A DNA stretch of 64,000 nucleotides, from contig NZ_PYWL01000003.1 in NCBI RefSeq assembly GCF_003049525.1, positions 405,603 through 469,602 on the forward strand, written 5' to 3'. Below, piece after piece: positions 54,932 through 64,000 of the stretch. The notes below the pieces were generated by a model. It ran no database searches, was not told the origin of the DNA, and saw only the letters and a list, made by a program, of their open reading frames with translations. Position numbers and translations under genes: made by a program. Each line of letters begins with the position of its first letter. The first letter of the stretch is position 1. Origin of the DNA: Lysinibacillus fusiformis. Its GTDB lineage: Bacteria > Bacillota > Bacilli > Bacillales_A > Planococcaceae.

Positions 54932-56635
54932 ATGTCAAACAACATGAAAAATATTGAATTTGAAAAGCCGGCCTATTCAGACTGGCAAGATGCAGCAATC
55001 AAAGCTTTAAAGGGGAAACCATTTGAGTCTCTATTCACGAAAACAAATGAGGGTGTTACACTACAGCCCATGTACACACAAGAAAGTTTAGTAGCTAAGC
55101 TTGGTGATGAGCTTGATCGACAAGTTGCCACAATTCGTTCCCTACAAAATAGTCAAGCATTTCAAGTAGCTCAGCAAATTCATGCTGATACGAGTGAAGC
55201 GTTTTTTGCACAGCTTGATGACAGTTTAGCTCGAGGTAATGAAGTTATTACCATTGATAGTCGTGTTAATTTTGACTGGACAGAAGATGTATTGGTCAAA
55301 TTAGCATCATATTTCTCAGAATATTCATTTAAAATTACTATTAAAGATACAAAAGACCCATTATTAACAGTGTTTGACAAAATTGCTTTGGATCAACGAG
55401 AAGCTGTGAAAGGTTTCATCGTTTCGAACGAACCAATCTCTTTATATGCTTTTCCGAGCGTGCGCTCAGTCGGCGCTAACACAGTCCTTTATCACAATGA
55501 AGGTGCCAACGCCGTTCAAGAATTGGCCTATGGACTTGCATTAGCAGCAAAATTTGTAGAACAGGAAGAAAGCTTTGAAGCATTTTCAAAGAAATTTTTT
55601 GTATCCTTTGCTGTTGATACGCAATTCTTTACAGAAATTGCAAAACTCCGTGCTTTTAAAGTACTTTGGAAAGCGTTCTCATCTGCCTATGATGTTACAG
55701 AAAGTGTAAAAATTCCAACTGTTGCTGAAACATCTTTAAGAAGCTTCTCTAAATTGGATGTTTATGTGAATTTATTACGATCTTCTAATGAAGCGCTTTC
55801 TGGGTTAATCGGTGGTGCTGATCTCTTTACGGTTCATCCACATGATGCGTTAACAAAGCCTACAGAACAATCAATACGTATTGCTCGTAACGTGTCATTA
55901 ATTTTAAAAGAAGAAACAAATGTCTTAAAAGTAATAGACCCTGCAGGTGGCTCTTACTTTATCGAGTCGTTAACGGCAGACTTTGTCAAAGATGCATGGG
56001 CGTTATTCTTAGAAATAGAGGCAGCTGGCGGCATTGATGAATACACTGCATCTGGCAAGCTCGCTGAAGAAGTAGAGAAATCGTATCAATCTCGTATTCA
56101 TGCTGCACAAACACGTAAGCAATCATTGATTGGAGCGAATATTTATGCCAACCCAGCTGATGCACTTGAATGTGAGACGAATCCGTTATTTGCTAGCATT
56201 AAACGAAGTGCTATTCCATTTGAAAAGCTGCGTGCAGAAATGACGGCAGCTGATGTGAAAACGGGTATTTTAGCATTAGGTACATTAAAAAGCTCCAAGC
56301 CAAGAGCAGATTTTATTGCTGGTTTCTTAAATACGGTAGGTCTTGTTCCTGAAAAAAGTGAACCGGCGGCAACTGTTGAAGAGGCAATAGCTTGGCTAAA
56401 GGCAACAGAGGCTAAATATGTTGTCATTGCAGGTAATGATGAGGATACAAAGGAATTTGTCCATGCCATTTTAGCAGACAAACCAGCAGGTGTACTTGTG
56501 GATGTGGCTGGGAAATTTAAAGACGAAGAAGAAGCTTGGTTAGCAAATGGCTTAAACGGCTTTATTTTCGCAGGACAGAACATCATTGAAAAATTACAGT
56601 CAGTGTTCGCGAGCATAAAGGAGGTCCAACGATGA
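54932..56635 (+). CDS. mutA: Methylmalonyl-CoA mutase small subunit
   Basis: The 567-residue protein has a TIM-barrel-like N-terminal region ([19 protein letters not shown] split, about 10-28) and a C-terminal flavodoxin-like domain that lacks the B12-binding DxHxxG motif, as expected for the non-catalytic subunit. It is shorter than typical MutA (about 620-640). ATG 54932 is about 19 bases after the AAGGGGGG ribosome site, which is unusually far, and no better in-frame start exists because TGA 54917 precedes. It overlaps mutB (ATGA). Confidence 0.9.
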   Translation: MSNNMKNIEFEKPAYSDWQDAAIKALKGKPFESLFTKTNEGVTLQPMYTQESLVAKLGDELDRQVATIRSLQNSQAFQVAQQIHADTSEAFFAQLDDSLARGNEVITIDSRVNFDWTEDVLVKLASYFSEYSFKITIKDTKDPLLTVFDKIALDQREAVKGFIVSNEPISLYAFPSVRSVGANTVLYHNEGANAVQELAYGLALAAKFVEQEESFEAFSKKFFVSFAVDTQFFTEIAKLRAFKVLWKAFSSAYDVTESVKIPTVAETSLRSFSKLDVYVNLLRSSNEALSGLIGGADLFTVHPHDALTKPTEQSIRIARNVSLILKEETNVLKVIDPAGGSYFIESLTADFVKDAWALFLEIEAAGGIDEYTASGKLAEEVEKSYQSRIHAAQTRKQSLIGANIYANPADALECETNPLFASIKRSAIPFEKLRAEMTAADVKTGILALGTLKSSKPRADFIAGFLNTVGLVPEKSEPAATVEEAIAWLKATEAKYVVIAGNDEDTKEFVHAILADKPAGVLVDVAGKFKDEEEAWLANGLNGFIFAGQNIIEKLQSVFASIKEVQR

Positions 56636-58785
56636 GTAAGCCAAATTTTAATGCAATTGAAATAGAAAAAGTTTTATCAGCTAATGCACCTCAAGCGTCT
56701 GATGATAAGTTTATGACAAATGAAGGTATTGAAATTAAAGATATTTATACAAAAGAAGATATCAAGGATGCTAAACATTTAAATGATGTAGCTGGTATTG
56801 CACCTAATACACGCGGACCATACCCTACCATGTATGTGGCTCGTCCTTGGACTGTTCGTCAATATGCTGGTTTCTCAACAGCCGAAGAATCCAATGCCTT
56901 TTACAAGCGAAATCTGGCAATGGGACAAAAGGGTTTATCTGTAGCGTTTGACCTAGCAACTCACCGAGGCTATGACTCTGATCATCCACGTGTTACAGGG
57001 GATGTAGGAAAAGCAGGCGTAGCGATTGACTCTGTTGAGGATATGAAAATTCTTTTCGATCAAATCCCGTTAGATCAAATGTCCGTTTCTATGACAATGA
57101 ATGGTGCCGTACTACCAGTTCTTGCTTTCTATATTGTAGCAGCAGAGGAACAAGGCGTAACACCAGAAAAATTAGCAGGGACGATTCAAAATGATATTTT
57201 AAAGGAATATATGGTGCGTAATACATACATTTACCCACCAGCTATGTCGATGAAAATCATTGCAGATATTTTTGAATATACAGCAAAGTATATGCCGAAA
57301 TTTAACTCAATTTCGATTTCTGGTTACCATATTCAAGAAGCGGGAGCAACAAATGATATTGAGCTTGCCTATACGTTAGCAGATGGTTTGGAGTATGTGC
57401 GTACAGGACTAAAAGCAGGCATTGATATCGATGCATTTGCACCACGTCTATCGTTCTTCTGGGCCATTGGCATGAACTATTATATGGAAGTGGCTAAAAT
57501 GCGCGCAGCACGTCGTATTTGGGCACAGATGATGTCAACGTTTAATCCGAAAAATCCGAAAACATTAGCTTTGCGTACCCACTCGCAAACATCTGGGTGG
57601 TCATTAACAGAGCAAGATCCGTTTAATAATGTAGCACGTACGTTAATCGAAGCAAATGCGTCATCAATGGGACATACACAATCACTGCATACGAATGCAC
57701 TAGATGAAGCCATTGCACTTCCAACGGATTTCTCTGCACGTATCGCACGTAATACGCAGTTATTTTTGCAAGAGGAAACAGCAATGACGAAAGTAATTGA
57801 TCCATGGGGTGGTTCGTACTACGTGGAGAAATTAACAGAAGAAATTACTAAATCGGCATGGGCATTAATTGAAGAGATTGAAGCGCTTGGCGGTATGGCG
57901 AAAGCAATTGAAACAGGCCTTCCTAAAATGAAAGTTGAAGAGGCAGCTGCTAAACGTCAAGCGAAAATTGACTCCAAGACAGAGACGATTGTTGGTGTAA
58001 ATAAATATCGTCTGACGAAAGAAGAGCCAATTGACATTCTAGATATTGATAATACCCTAGTGCGACAAAAACAAATAGAGCGTTTAGAAGCGATGAAAGC
58101 CGCACGTGATGAGGCTGAGGTTCAAAAACATTTAGCTCGTTTAACGAAAGCGGCGCAAGATGGCGAAGAAAATTTACTAGCTATAGCAGTTGATGCGGCT
58201 CGTGCACGTGCCTCTTTAGGAGAAATTTCGGATGCAATTGAAGCCGTTTCCGGACGACATAAAGCTGTCATTCGTTCTATTTCAGGTGTCTACTCTGCCA
58301 ACTTCTCTGATGAGGAGCAAATTTCAGAAGTGAAGCAAATGACAGAAGAATTCCTTGAAAACGAAGGCCGTCGTCCACGTATTTTAGTAGCTAAAATGGG
58401 ACAAGATGGGCATGACCGTGGAGCTAAGGTTGTCGCAACAGGCTATGCTGATTTAGGCTTTGACGTAGATATTTCTCCATTATTTATGACACCTGCTGAG
58501 GCAGCACAAATGGCTGTTGAAAATGATGTTCATGTCATCGGTGTCTCTTCGTTAGCAGCGGGTCATAAAACATTAGTGCCTGAATTGATTGCGGAGTTAG
58601 AAAAATTAGGACGTGAGGATATTATCATCATTGTGGGTGGTGTTATACCTGCTCAAGACTATGATTTCCTTTATAATGCTGGGGCAGTAGCTATCTTTGG
58701 ACCAGGTACCGTGATTCCTGTATCCGCACAGAAAATCATTGAGGAAATCTACAAACGTTTAGGCTATGAGGAAGTGTCTGAATAA
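56632..58785 (+). CDS. mutB: Methylmalonyl-CoA mutase large (catalytic) subunit
   Basis: The 717-residue AdoCbl enzyme isomerises (R)-methylmalonyl-CoA to succinyl-CoA. The TIM barrel (about 40-540) carries [22 protein letters not shown] split near 63-82 and [14 protein letters not shown] (about 109-122); the C-terminal domain (about 585-715) binds B12 through DGHDRG (Asp592-Gly597), with His594 as lower cobalt ligand, plus the SLAAGHKTL and GGVIPAQDY motifs. ATG 56632 overlaps the mutA stop; its own stop overlaps meaB (TAATG). Confidence 0.96.
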   Translation: MSKPNFNAIEIEKVLSANAPQASDDKFMTNEGIEIKDIYTKEDIKDAKHLNDVAGIAPNTRGPYPTMYVARPWTVRQYAGFSTAEESNAFYKRNLAMGQKGLSVAFDLATHRGYDSDHPRVTGDVGKAGVAIDSVEDMKILFDQIPLDQMSVSMTMNGAVLPVLAFYIVAAEEQGVTPEKLAGTIQNDILKEYMVRNTYIYPPAMSMKIIADIFEYTAKYMPKFNSISISGYHIQEAGATNDIELAYTLADGLEYVRTGLKAGIDIDAFAPRLSFFWAIGMNYYMEVAKMRAARRIWAQMMSTFNPKNPKTLALRTHSQTSGWSLTEQDPFNNVARTLIEANASSMGHTQSLHTNALDEAIALPTDFSARIARNTQLFLQEETAMTKVIDPWGGSYYVEKLTEEITKSAWALIEEIEALGGMAKAIETGLPKMKVEEAAAKRQAKIDSKTETIVGVNKYRLTKEEPIDILDIDNTLVRQKQIERLEAMKAARDEAEVQKHLARLTKAAQDGEENLLAIAVDAARARASLGEISDAIEAVSGRHKAVIRSISGVYSANFSDEEQISEVKQMTEEFLENEGRRPRILVAKMGQDGHDRGAKVVATGYADLGFDVDISPLFMTPAEAAQMAVENDVHVIGVSSLAAGHKTLVPELIAELEKLGREDIIIIVGGVIPAQDYDFLYNAGAVAIFGPGTVIPVSAQKIIEEIYKRLGYEEVSE

Positions 58786-59882
58786 TGGACAACAACAAAG
58801 GAATGGAAGAAAGTGCGCTATTTGTGATGGACGGAGTCGAGGCGACTCACGACGGTATGCACTATGGTACACCTAAAAAATTCCGAAAGAAAAAAGCCGA
58901 CATTGTTAATATTAGAGAGCTTGCACAACAAGTACGTGCAGGCTCTCGCACACATTTGTCAAAAGCCATTACCCTCATTGAAAGCTCGAATGCTACACAT
59001 AAAATCCAAGCGCAGGAGCTTTTACAGGAGCTTTTACCGCATACAGAAAAGAGTATTCGAATCGGGATTACGGGTGTTCCAGGAGCGGGGAAGAGCTCTT
59101 TCATTGAGGCTTTCGGAACAATGCTTTGTGACATGGGAAAACGAGTAGCAGTCCTTGCGATTGACCCAAGCTCTTCTTTATCAGGGGGGAGTATTTTAGG
59201 AGATAAAACGCGCATGGAGGAGCTCGTCAAGAAGCCTACTGCTTTTGTACGCCCTTCACCATCCGCTGGTACCCTTGGGGGTGTTCATAAAAAGACACGT
59301 GAAACGATGTTAGTTTGTGAAGCAGCAGGCTATGATGTCATTCTCATTGAAACAGTGGGTGTGGGACAAAGTGAAACCTATGTCCGAGGCATGGTGGATT
59401 TCTTCTTGCTTTTAGTTTTAACTGGAGCAGGAGATGAATTGCAGGGCATGAAAAAGGGCATTATGGAGTTAGCAGACGCCATTGTTGTGCATAAGGCGGA
59501 TGGTGATAATGTGCGGCTTGCCAAGAAAACTGTCGCAGAGTATAAACAGATTCTGCATTTTTTACAGCCTGCTACACCAGGCTGGATGTCAACTGCAATG
59601 CCAGTTAGTTCATTGGAAAAACGGGGTCTCGATAAGGTTTGGGGAACCATAGAAGAATTTAAACAAATTGTTGAATCAAACAGTTATTGGGCTACTCGAC
59701 GTCAAAAACAAACAAAAGAGTGGTTCCAATCCATGATTACTGATCATTTAATAGATATGTTCTATGAGAATCCACAACGTAAAGCACAGGTACAGCTTCT
59801 GGAACGTCAAATTTTAAGTGGCCAACTAACGGTTACACAAGGTGTAGATCGTTTATTTAACGAGGAACAGGAAGATCAGTAA
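58785..59882 (+). CDS. meaB: MeaB/ArgK-type G-protein chaperone of methylmalonyl-CoA mutase
   Basis: The 365-residue SRP-like GTPase of the G3E group guards the mutase by gating cobalamin loading and protecting the radical intermediate. Walker A is GVPGAGKSSFIEA (about 97-109), with IDPSSSLSGGSILGDKTRM (about 126-144), ETVGVGQSE (about 188-196) and the base-specificity VHKADGDN (about 228-235, with His for the usual Asn). Some annotations call it ArgK, an arginine-transport kinase, a name now considered wrong for this family. ATG 58785 is coupled to mutB. Confidence 0.93.
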   Translation: MDNNKGMEESALFVMDGVEATHDGMHYGTPKKFRKKKADIVNIRELAQQVRAGSRTHLSKAITLIESSNATHKIQAQELLQELLPHTEKSIRIGITGVPGAGKSSFIEAFGTMLCDMGKRVAVLAIDPSSSLSGGSILGDKTRMEELVKKPTAFVRPSPSAGTLGGVHKKTRETMLVCEAAGYDVILIETVGVGQSETYVRGMVDFFLLLVLTGAGDELQGMKKGIMELADAIVVHKADGDNVRLAKKTVAEYKQILHFLQPATPGWMSTAMPVSSLEKRGLDKVWGTIEEFKQIVESNSYWATRRQKQTKEWFQSMITDHLIDMFYENPQRKAQVQLLERQILSGQLTVTQGVDRLFNEEQEDQ

Positions 59883-60036
59883 ACTAGTTTCTTTATAAGC
59901 TTAGAAAATTCAACTGACATGTATGAGCAAGTGGGTGCACAAATTCGTTGCAAACTGCTATGATAAGAGATGTATGTGCGTCAAATACCTACTATAAAAA
60001 GCTGAATTGACGCGATTTGAAAGGAGCTATCGCTAT

Positions 60037-60477
60037 ATGAATATGGATTACGATTTATTTATGCAGGAAATTTTAAAAACAGCTCGTGCTGAAATTGAAA
60101 CGGCTGGCTACGAACAGCTAAAAACACCAGAGGCTGTTGAGGAGGCGTTTGCTCGTCCAGGTACAACATTAGTTATGGTGAACTCAGTGTGTGGTTGTGC
60201 GGGTGGTATTGCTCGTCCAGCAGCAGCACAATGTGTACATTACGATAAACGCCCAGATCACTTAGTAACAGTATTTGCAGGACAAGATAAAGAAGCGACT
60301 GCAGCGGCTCGTTACCTTTTTGGGGAAGATCACCTACCATCATCACCATCATTTATTCTATTAAAAGATGGACAAGTTGTCGCTGAAGTGGGGCGCTATG
60401 AAATTGAAGGGCATGACCCGATGTCAGTTGTGACAAACTTACAAGCAAACTTTGAAGAATATTGTGACGAGCTGTAA
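60037..60477 (+). CDS. brxB: Bacilliredoxin BrxB (YqiW)
   Basis: ATG 60037 follows GAAAGGAG; the in-frame start at 60007 is weaker. The 146-residue DUF1094 protein has the characteristic CGC active site (NSVCGCAGGIARPA, about 48-61). Bacilliredoxins remove bacillithiol from S-bacillithiolated proteins under oxidative stress. yqiW occupies the same place downstream of bkd in B. subtilis. The following stem (60521-60552) lacks a T run. Confidence 0.93.
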   Translation: MNMDYDLFMQEILKTARAEIETAGYEQLKTPEAVEEAFARPGTTLVMVNSVCGCAGGIARPAAAQCVHYDKRPDHLVTVFAGQDKEATAAARYLFGEDHLPSSPSFILLKDGQVVAEVGRYEIEGHDPMSVVTNLQANFEEYCDEL

Positions 60478-60520
60478 GTCAATTTTTGCATAAGAGCAAT
60501 CCTTTATAACTTAAGTAGAA

Positions 60521-60552
60521 AAGCCTCATAGAAAGTTTATCTATGCAGGCTT
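60521..60552 (+). terminator. Weak stem-loop after brxB
   Basis: AAGCCT...ATAGA pairs with TCTAT...AGGCTT with small bulges. No T run follows, so termination is doubtful. Confidence 0.3.
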
Positions 60553-60666
60553 CCTACTTAATTATCATGTATAGATAGTTCAGCATTACCATTAAAATTT
60601 TTGTAATATTGGCTAAATAATTAGCGATATTCACTGAAGAGTACTAAAAGATAGGAGGCAGTCGGC

Positions 60667-61644
60667 CTGAAGAAGTTTTCAATCGGCTATCGAACTTTAA
60701 AAACAGCAATTGGTGCAGCACTTGCGATTGCCATTGCTCAATATTTTAATTTAGCCTCGTATGCCTCTGCTGGTATTCTAACGATATTATGTGTACAGCC
60801 AACGAAGAAAAAATCCATTCATGCAGCCTATACACGATTAGTTGCTAGTATAGTGGCCATGTTTTTTGCCTTTGTAAGCTTTGAGCTTTTTTCCTACCAG
60901 CCACTAACACTAGCAGGTATGCTATTGCTTTTTATCCCAACGATTGTGTCCTTAAGAGTTGCAGACGGATTTATTTCTAGTGTCGTAATTATTATGCATA
61001 TTTACGCCGCTAAAAGTTTTTCGATGGAGCTTGTTTATAATGAATTGGCGTTAATGGCAATCGGCTATGGAACCGGTATAGCCATCAATATGTATATGCC
61101 AGATATTCAAAAGGAATTAAATTACTACAGAGTTAAAATTGAGGAACTATATAGCAAAATATTTTTAGAAATTGCTAGCTATTTACGACAAGGGGATACG
61201 TTATGGGATGGGCATGAGATCATTGAAGCTATTCGAACATTAAATGATGCAAAGTCCTTGGCATTTAAAGATGTTGAAAACCATTTTACGAGACGTAAAA
61301 ATGATTACTATATGTATTTCGATATGCGAGAAAAACAGCTAGAAATTATCGAAAGGGTATTACCGAAAATTACAACTTTACCTGTTATAGTACAAGAGGC
61401 TGAAATTGTGGCAGATTTTCTACAAGACCTCGGGGGACATATTCATTCTGGAAATACAGCGAGTCATTATCGGGAAAAGCTAGAGCAGGTGAAACATGAT
61501 TTCTCTCAGCTACCATTGCCGCAAAATCATGAGCAATTTATCGCTCAAGCCGCACTCTATCAGTTTATTGAGGAAATGGACAGGTATTTAGAAATAAAGC
61601 AGTCATTTAAAGGTTTAAAGGTAAAAAAAGAGCGCCCACAGTAG
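60667..61644 (+). CDS. yqjA: YqjA-like aromatic acid exporter/DUF939 membrane protein, apparent CTG start
   Basis: The family N-terminus (KKFSIGYRTLKTAIGAALAI) is encoded from 60667, yet no ATG, GTG or TTG lies in frame between the TAG at 60652 and GTG 60853. AGGAGG (60653-60658) sits 8 bases before CTG 60667, so I call a CTG start and 325 residues, close to B. subtilis YqjA. The N-terminal half has four or five helices (about 12-30, 37-50, 62-78, 82-100 and 115-135); the C-terminal half is a soluble alpha-helical domain (about 145-320). Family members are linked to membrane or detergent tolerance; the transported compound is unknown. Confidence 0.82.
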   Translation: MKKFSIGYRTLKTAIGAALAIAIAQYFNLASYASAGILTILCVQPTKKKSIHAAYTRLVASIVAMFFAFVSFELFSYQPLTLAGMLLLFIPTIVSLRVADGFISSVVIIMHIYAAKSFSMELVYNELALMAIGYGTGIAINMYMPDIQKELNYYRVKIEELYSKIFLEIASYLRQGDTLWDGHEIIEAIRTLNDAKSLAFKDVENHFTRRKNDYYMYFDMREKQLEIIERVLPKITTLPVIVQEAEIVADFLQDLGGHIHSGNTASHYREKLEQVKHDFSQLPLPQNHEQFIAQAALYQFIEEMDRYLEIKQSFKGLKVKKERPQ

Positions 61645-61654
61645 TGTGGACGCT
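61623..61654 (-). terminator. Terminator of prli42, inside the 3' end of yqjA
   Basis: On the minus strand a 10-bp stem (AGCGTCCACA with TGTGGGCGCT, one G-U) is followed by a U run (61623-61629). It overlaps the last codons of the convergent yqjA-like gene. Confidence 0.8.
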
Positions 61655-61665
61655 ATGGCCTTGCC

Positions 61666-61761
61666 TTAAACTAGCATTGATAAGCCGAATGCTAGAGATG
61701 AGATTAGCATGATTGCGACCATAGTATAAACAACGATTTTTTGAAACTTTTTATTACTCAT
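61666..61761 (-). CDS. prli42: Stressosome-associated microprotein Prli42
   Basis: ATG 61761 on the minus strand follows AAGGAG by about 10 bases and encodes 31 residues. The N-terminus MSNKKFQKIVVY is basic and the remainder (TMVAIMLISSLAFGLSMLV) is a single transmembrane helix, the plan of Prli42, which anchors the stressosome through RsbR in Listeria. It was recognised from size, start motif and topology; it is too short for usual gene callers. Confidence 0.85.
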   Translation of the reverse strand: MSNKKFQKIVVYTMVAIMLISSLAFGLSMLV

Positions 61762-61886
61762 ATGCTCGTTCGCTCCTTCTTTTCTTATAAATAGTTTATC
61801 AAATCTGAAAAATTTCTCAAGTAGTAGAGTTTTGACAAAAAAGTCTGTAAAATAGAGTATGTACCATAACAGAAGGAGATGTCACC

Positions 61887-62300
61887 ATGGAGAAAGTAGA
61901 TCATATTGGGATTGCGGTGCGCGATCTTGATGAACGCATTACATATTATACAGAAACTTTAGGTTTAAAGTTGTTGAAAGTGGAAGAAGTAGATTCACAA
62001 CAAGTTCGTGTTGCCTTTATCGACGCAGGCAACGTGAAATTGGAGCTATTAGAACCAATGAGTGAAAAAAGTGCCATTCATGGATTTATTGAAAAACGTG
62101 GAGAAGGTATTCACCATATTGCTTTTGGTGTGACAGGAATTCGTGAGCGTATGGTGGAGCTTCGTGAAAAAGGTGTACGTCTTTTATCGGAAGAGCCAGG
62201 ACCTGGTGCTGGAGGTGCAGAGGTTGCGTTCATGCATCCTAAATCTTCGTTCGGGGTGTTATATGAATTATGTGATAAAAGTGGAAAAGGGGATAAGTGA
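61887..62300 (+). CDS. mce: Methylmalonyl-CoA epimerase
   Basis: The 137-residue VOC-superfamily metalloenzyme interconverts (S)- and (R)-methylmalonyl-CoA. Metal and catalytic residues are in MEKVDHIGIAVRDLDE (His6), KLELLEP (about 51-57), GEGIHHIAFGV (about 73-83) and the late VLYELCD with the general-acid/base Glu. ATG 61887 follows AGAAGGAG. Its stop overlaps the next gene start, forming a mce-carboxyltransferase pair (yqjC-yqjD in B. subtilis). Confidence 0.95.
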   Translation: MEKVDHIGIAVRDLDERITYYTETLGLKLLKVEEVDSQQVRVAFIDAGNVKLELLEPMSEKSAIHGFIEKRGEGIHHIAFGVTGIRERMVELREKGVRLLSEEPGPGAGGAEVAFMHPKSSFGVLYELCDKSGKGDK

Positions 62301-63853
62301 TTAATATGGATATGTTCGACAAAATCAATGACTTGTATGATCGTAAGACGGTAATTGAACTTGGTGGTGGCTATGAGCGCATCGAAAAACAGCATGAAAA
62401 AGGGAAATTAACAGCTCGTGAACGTATTGATTTGTTACTAGATGAAGGCACATTTTTTGAAATCAATCCATTTATTACTCACCGTACAGTAGACTTCGGA
62501 ATGGAAAAAATGGAAGGCCCTGGTGATGGTGTTGTAACTGGTTTCGGTAAAATTAACGGACGTCCAGTATACTTATTCTCTCAAGACTTTACAGTGTTTG
62601 GTGGCGCACTAGGTGAAATGCATGCGAAAAAAATGGCAACAGTTATGGACCTCGCTGCGAAAAATGGCACACCATTTATCGGTATTAACGATTCAGGTGG
62701 CGCACGTATCCAAGAGGGTGTTCTTTCATTAGATGGCTATGGTCATATTTTCTACCGAAATGCGATTTACTCGGGCGTTATTCCGCAAATCTCCGTAATA
62801 ATGGGGCCATGTGCTGGAGGAGCTGTCTATTCTCCTGCAATCACAGACTTTATCTTAATGGTAGATAAAACATCTCAAATGTTTATAACAGGACCTAAAG
62901 TGATCGAAACTGTAACAGGTGAAAAAATCTCTGCTGAAGATTTAGGTGGTTCGAAAGTAAATAATGCAGTAAGTGGTAATGCTCATTTCCGTGCACCATC
63001 TGAAGAAGAGGCAATTCAAGAAATTAAAAAACTATTAAGCTATCTACCACAAAATAATAAAGAAAAAGCACCTCGTCAAGATCGACCAGAGGGGGATGAC
63101 TACCGTCCAGAAATCGTAGATACTGTACCGATTGAAACAACACGTCCTTATGATGTACGTAAAGTCGTTGAACAAGTAGTGGATGAAGGTTCATTCATGG
63201 AAGTTCATGCAGAATTTGCGAAAAACGTTGTAGTTGGCTTTGCACGTATTGCTGGTGAGTCAGTTGGTCTTGTTTGTAACCAACCAAAAGTACTTGCTGG
63301 AGGATTAGATATAGACTCTTCCGATAAAGCAGCTCGTTTTATCCGTACTTGTGATGCTTACAATATTCCAATCATTACATTTGAAGATGTATCTGGTTTC
63401 TTCCCAGGTGTTAAACAAGAACATGGTGGCATCATTCGTCATGGCGCGAAAATTCTTTATGCTTATTCCGAAGCAACTGTACCAAAAATTACAGTGATTT
63501 TACGTAAAGCTTATGGAGGCGCTTACGTTGCCCTAAACTCTAAATCAATCGGTGCAGACCTTGTATTTGCTTGGCCAAACGCTGAGATTGCAGTTATGGG
63601 AGCTGCCGGAGCTGCAAACATCATTTTTGCCCGTGAAATTGCAAAATCAGATGATCCAGAAGCAACACGTGCGGCAAAAATTGAAGAATATAAAGAGAAA
63701 TTCGCCAATCCATACGTTGCTGCATCTCGTGGTATGGTGGACGATGTTATTGATCCAAGAGATACACGCATTAAACTGATTCAAGGACTTGATATGCTAT
63801 CTAATAAACAGGAAACGCGTCCTGAGAAAAAACATGGTAATATTCCATTATAA
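62297..63853 (+). CDS. yqjD: Propionyl/acyl-CoA carboxylase carboxyltransferase (beta) subunit
   Basis: The 518-residue crotonase-fold carboxyltransferase of the MmdA/PccB family transfers CO2 between biotin and propionyl-CoA/methylmalonyl-CoA. Signature parts are GKLTARERIDLLLDEG (about 36-51), GGALGEMHAKKM (about 103-114), GPCAGGAVYSPA (about 170-181) and RKAYGGAYVALNSK (about 403-416). The start may be GTG 62297 (overlapping the mce stop) or ATG 62306. No biotin carboxylase or carrier subunit is adjacent, so its partner must lie elsewhere or be AccBC-like. A terminator follows. Confidence 0.92.
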   Translation: MINMDMFDKINDLYDRKTVIELGGGYERIEKQHEKGKLTARERIDLLLDEGTFFEINPFITHRTVDFGMEKMEGPGDGVVTGFGKINGRPVYLFSQDFTVFGGALGEMHAKKMATVMDLAAKNGTPFIGINDSGGARIQEGVLSLDGYGHIFYRNAIYSGVIPQISVIMGPCAGGAVYSPAITDFILMVDKTSQMFITGPKVIETVTGEKISAEDLGGSKVNNAVSGNAHFRAPSEEEAIQEIKKLLSYLPQNNKEKAPRQDRPEGDDYRPEIVDTVPIETTRPYDVRKVVEQVVDEGSFMEVHAEFAKNVVVGFARIAGESVGLVCNQPKVLAGGLDIDSSDKAARFIRTCDAYNIPIITFEDVSGFFPGVKQEHGGIIRHGAKILYAYSEATVPKITVILRKAYGGAYVALNSKSIGADLVFAWPNAEIAVMGAAGAANIIFAREIAKSDDPEATRAAKIEEYKEKFANPYVAASRGMVDDVIDPRDTRIKLIQGLDMLSNKQETRPEKKHGNIPL

Positions 63854-63881
63854 AAAGTCCAAGCCTAGTAGCTTGAACTGA

Positions 63882-63930
63882 ACCCCGAATAGTGGACACT
63901 TTAAAAAGTGACCCTATTCGGGGTTTTTTG
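63882..63930 (+). terminator. Strong terminator after the carboxyltransferase gene
   Basis: An 11-bp perfect outer stem (ACCCCGAATAG with CTATTCGGGGT) encloses an ACACTTT/AAGTG-type inner stem and is followed by six T. The inner TGGACACTTT is reminiscent of IS3-family termini. Confidence 0.9.
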
Positions 63931-63992
63931 TTCATTTCACAAAAAAATCTCGTTATACTAAATATACGAAATTAAGAACGGGAGAAATTAGC

Positions 63993-64000
63993 ATGAGTAA
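63993..64000 (+). CDS. Start of a gene cut by the window edge
   Basis: ATG 63993 (Met-Ser-) follows GGGAG (63980-63984) by 8 bases and runs off the window. Nothing can be said about its product. Confidence 0.4.

Noticed and set aside
56143..56616. 157-codon minus-strand frame inside mutA
   Set aside because: Serine/alanine-rich antisense shadow of a well-supported gene, with no ribosome site. The 141-codon frame at 39319-39744 (minus) is rejected for the same reason.
1..64000. tRNA, rRNA, CRISPR arrays, prophage or complete IS elements
   Set aside because: None seen on reading both strands; direct repeats other than the accC copies were not found, though short or degenerate ones could be missed by eye.

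Overview
The window is a stretch of chromosome from a low-GC, endospore-forming Gram-positive rod. Gene order follows the Bacillus subtilis yqh-yqi-yqj region (yqhL-lipM, yqhQ-yqhR-aroQ-yqhT-efp, spoIIIA, accBC, yqhY, nusB-folD, xseAB-ispA-dxs-yqxC-argR-recN-spoIVB-spo0A, yqiK, bkd, yqiW, yqjA). A 364-residue leucine dehydrogenase, a B12-dependent (class II) ribonucleotide reductase and a complete methylmalonyl-CoA branch point away from B. subtilis and towards Lysinibacillus or a close relative. The assignment is inferred from content, not from a database match.

Layout. 1-8.5 kb: a large secreted repeat protein, then an accessory catabolic locus (regulator, MFS transporter, M20 amidohydrolase, glutaminase). 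8.5-11 kb: an APC amino-acid permease behind a glycine riboswitch on the minus strand, and a rhodanese. 11-15 kb: lipM behind a structured leader, and nrdJ behind two NrdR boxes. 15-17.7 kb: small accessory genes (membrane protein, esterase, an autoregulated HTH/membrane-protein pair). 17.8-21.4 kb: yqhQ, yqhR, aroQ, yqhT, efp. 21.6-25.4 kb: a nitronate monooxygenase stands where spoIIIAA and spoIIIAB would be expected, followed by a reduced spoIIIAC-AH series. 25.6-32.3 kb: accBC, then a 1.2-kb island bounded by a duplicate of the accC 3' end, an NTP-pyrophosphohydrolase, asp23/yqhY, and a BmrR/Bmr-like MerR-regulated efflux module. 32.5-45 kb: nusB, folD, uppP, exonuclease VII, isoprenoid genes, rRNA methylase, argR, recN, spoIVB, spo0A. 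45-48 kb: a FapA-like protein, a glycerophosphodiesterase and yqzF. 48.5-64 kb: leucine dehydrogenase and the branched-chain 2-oxoacid dehydrogenase complex, methylmalonyl-CoA mutase with its MeaB chaperone, a bacilliredoxin, a yqjA-like gene with an apparent CTG start, the microprotein Prli42, methylmalonyl-CoA epimerase and a carboxyltransferase.

How the genes work together. LeuDH and BkdA/B/LpdV convert Leu/Ile/Val to branched acyl-CoAs. Ile and Val then yield propionyl-CoA, which the carboxyltransferase, epimerase and B12 mutase (MutAB plus MeaB) can pass to succinyl-CoA. LipM supports the lipoylated E2 enzymes. AccBC, IspA, Dxs and UppP supply membrane and cell-wall lipids. Spo0A, SpoIVB and SpoIIIAC-AH act at successive stages of sporulation.

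The most notable observations are the missing spoIIIAA/AB with shortened AE, AF and AG, the duplicated accC end in which all coding differences fall at third codon positions, and several compact regulatory RNAs and operators. No tRNA, rRNA, CRISPR array or complete insertion sequence was recognised.
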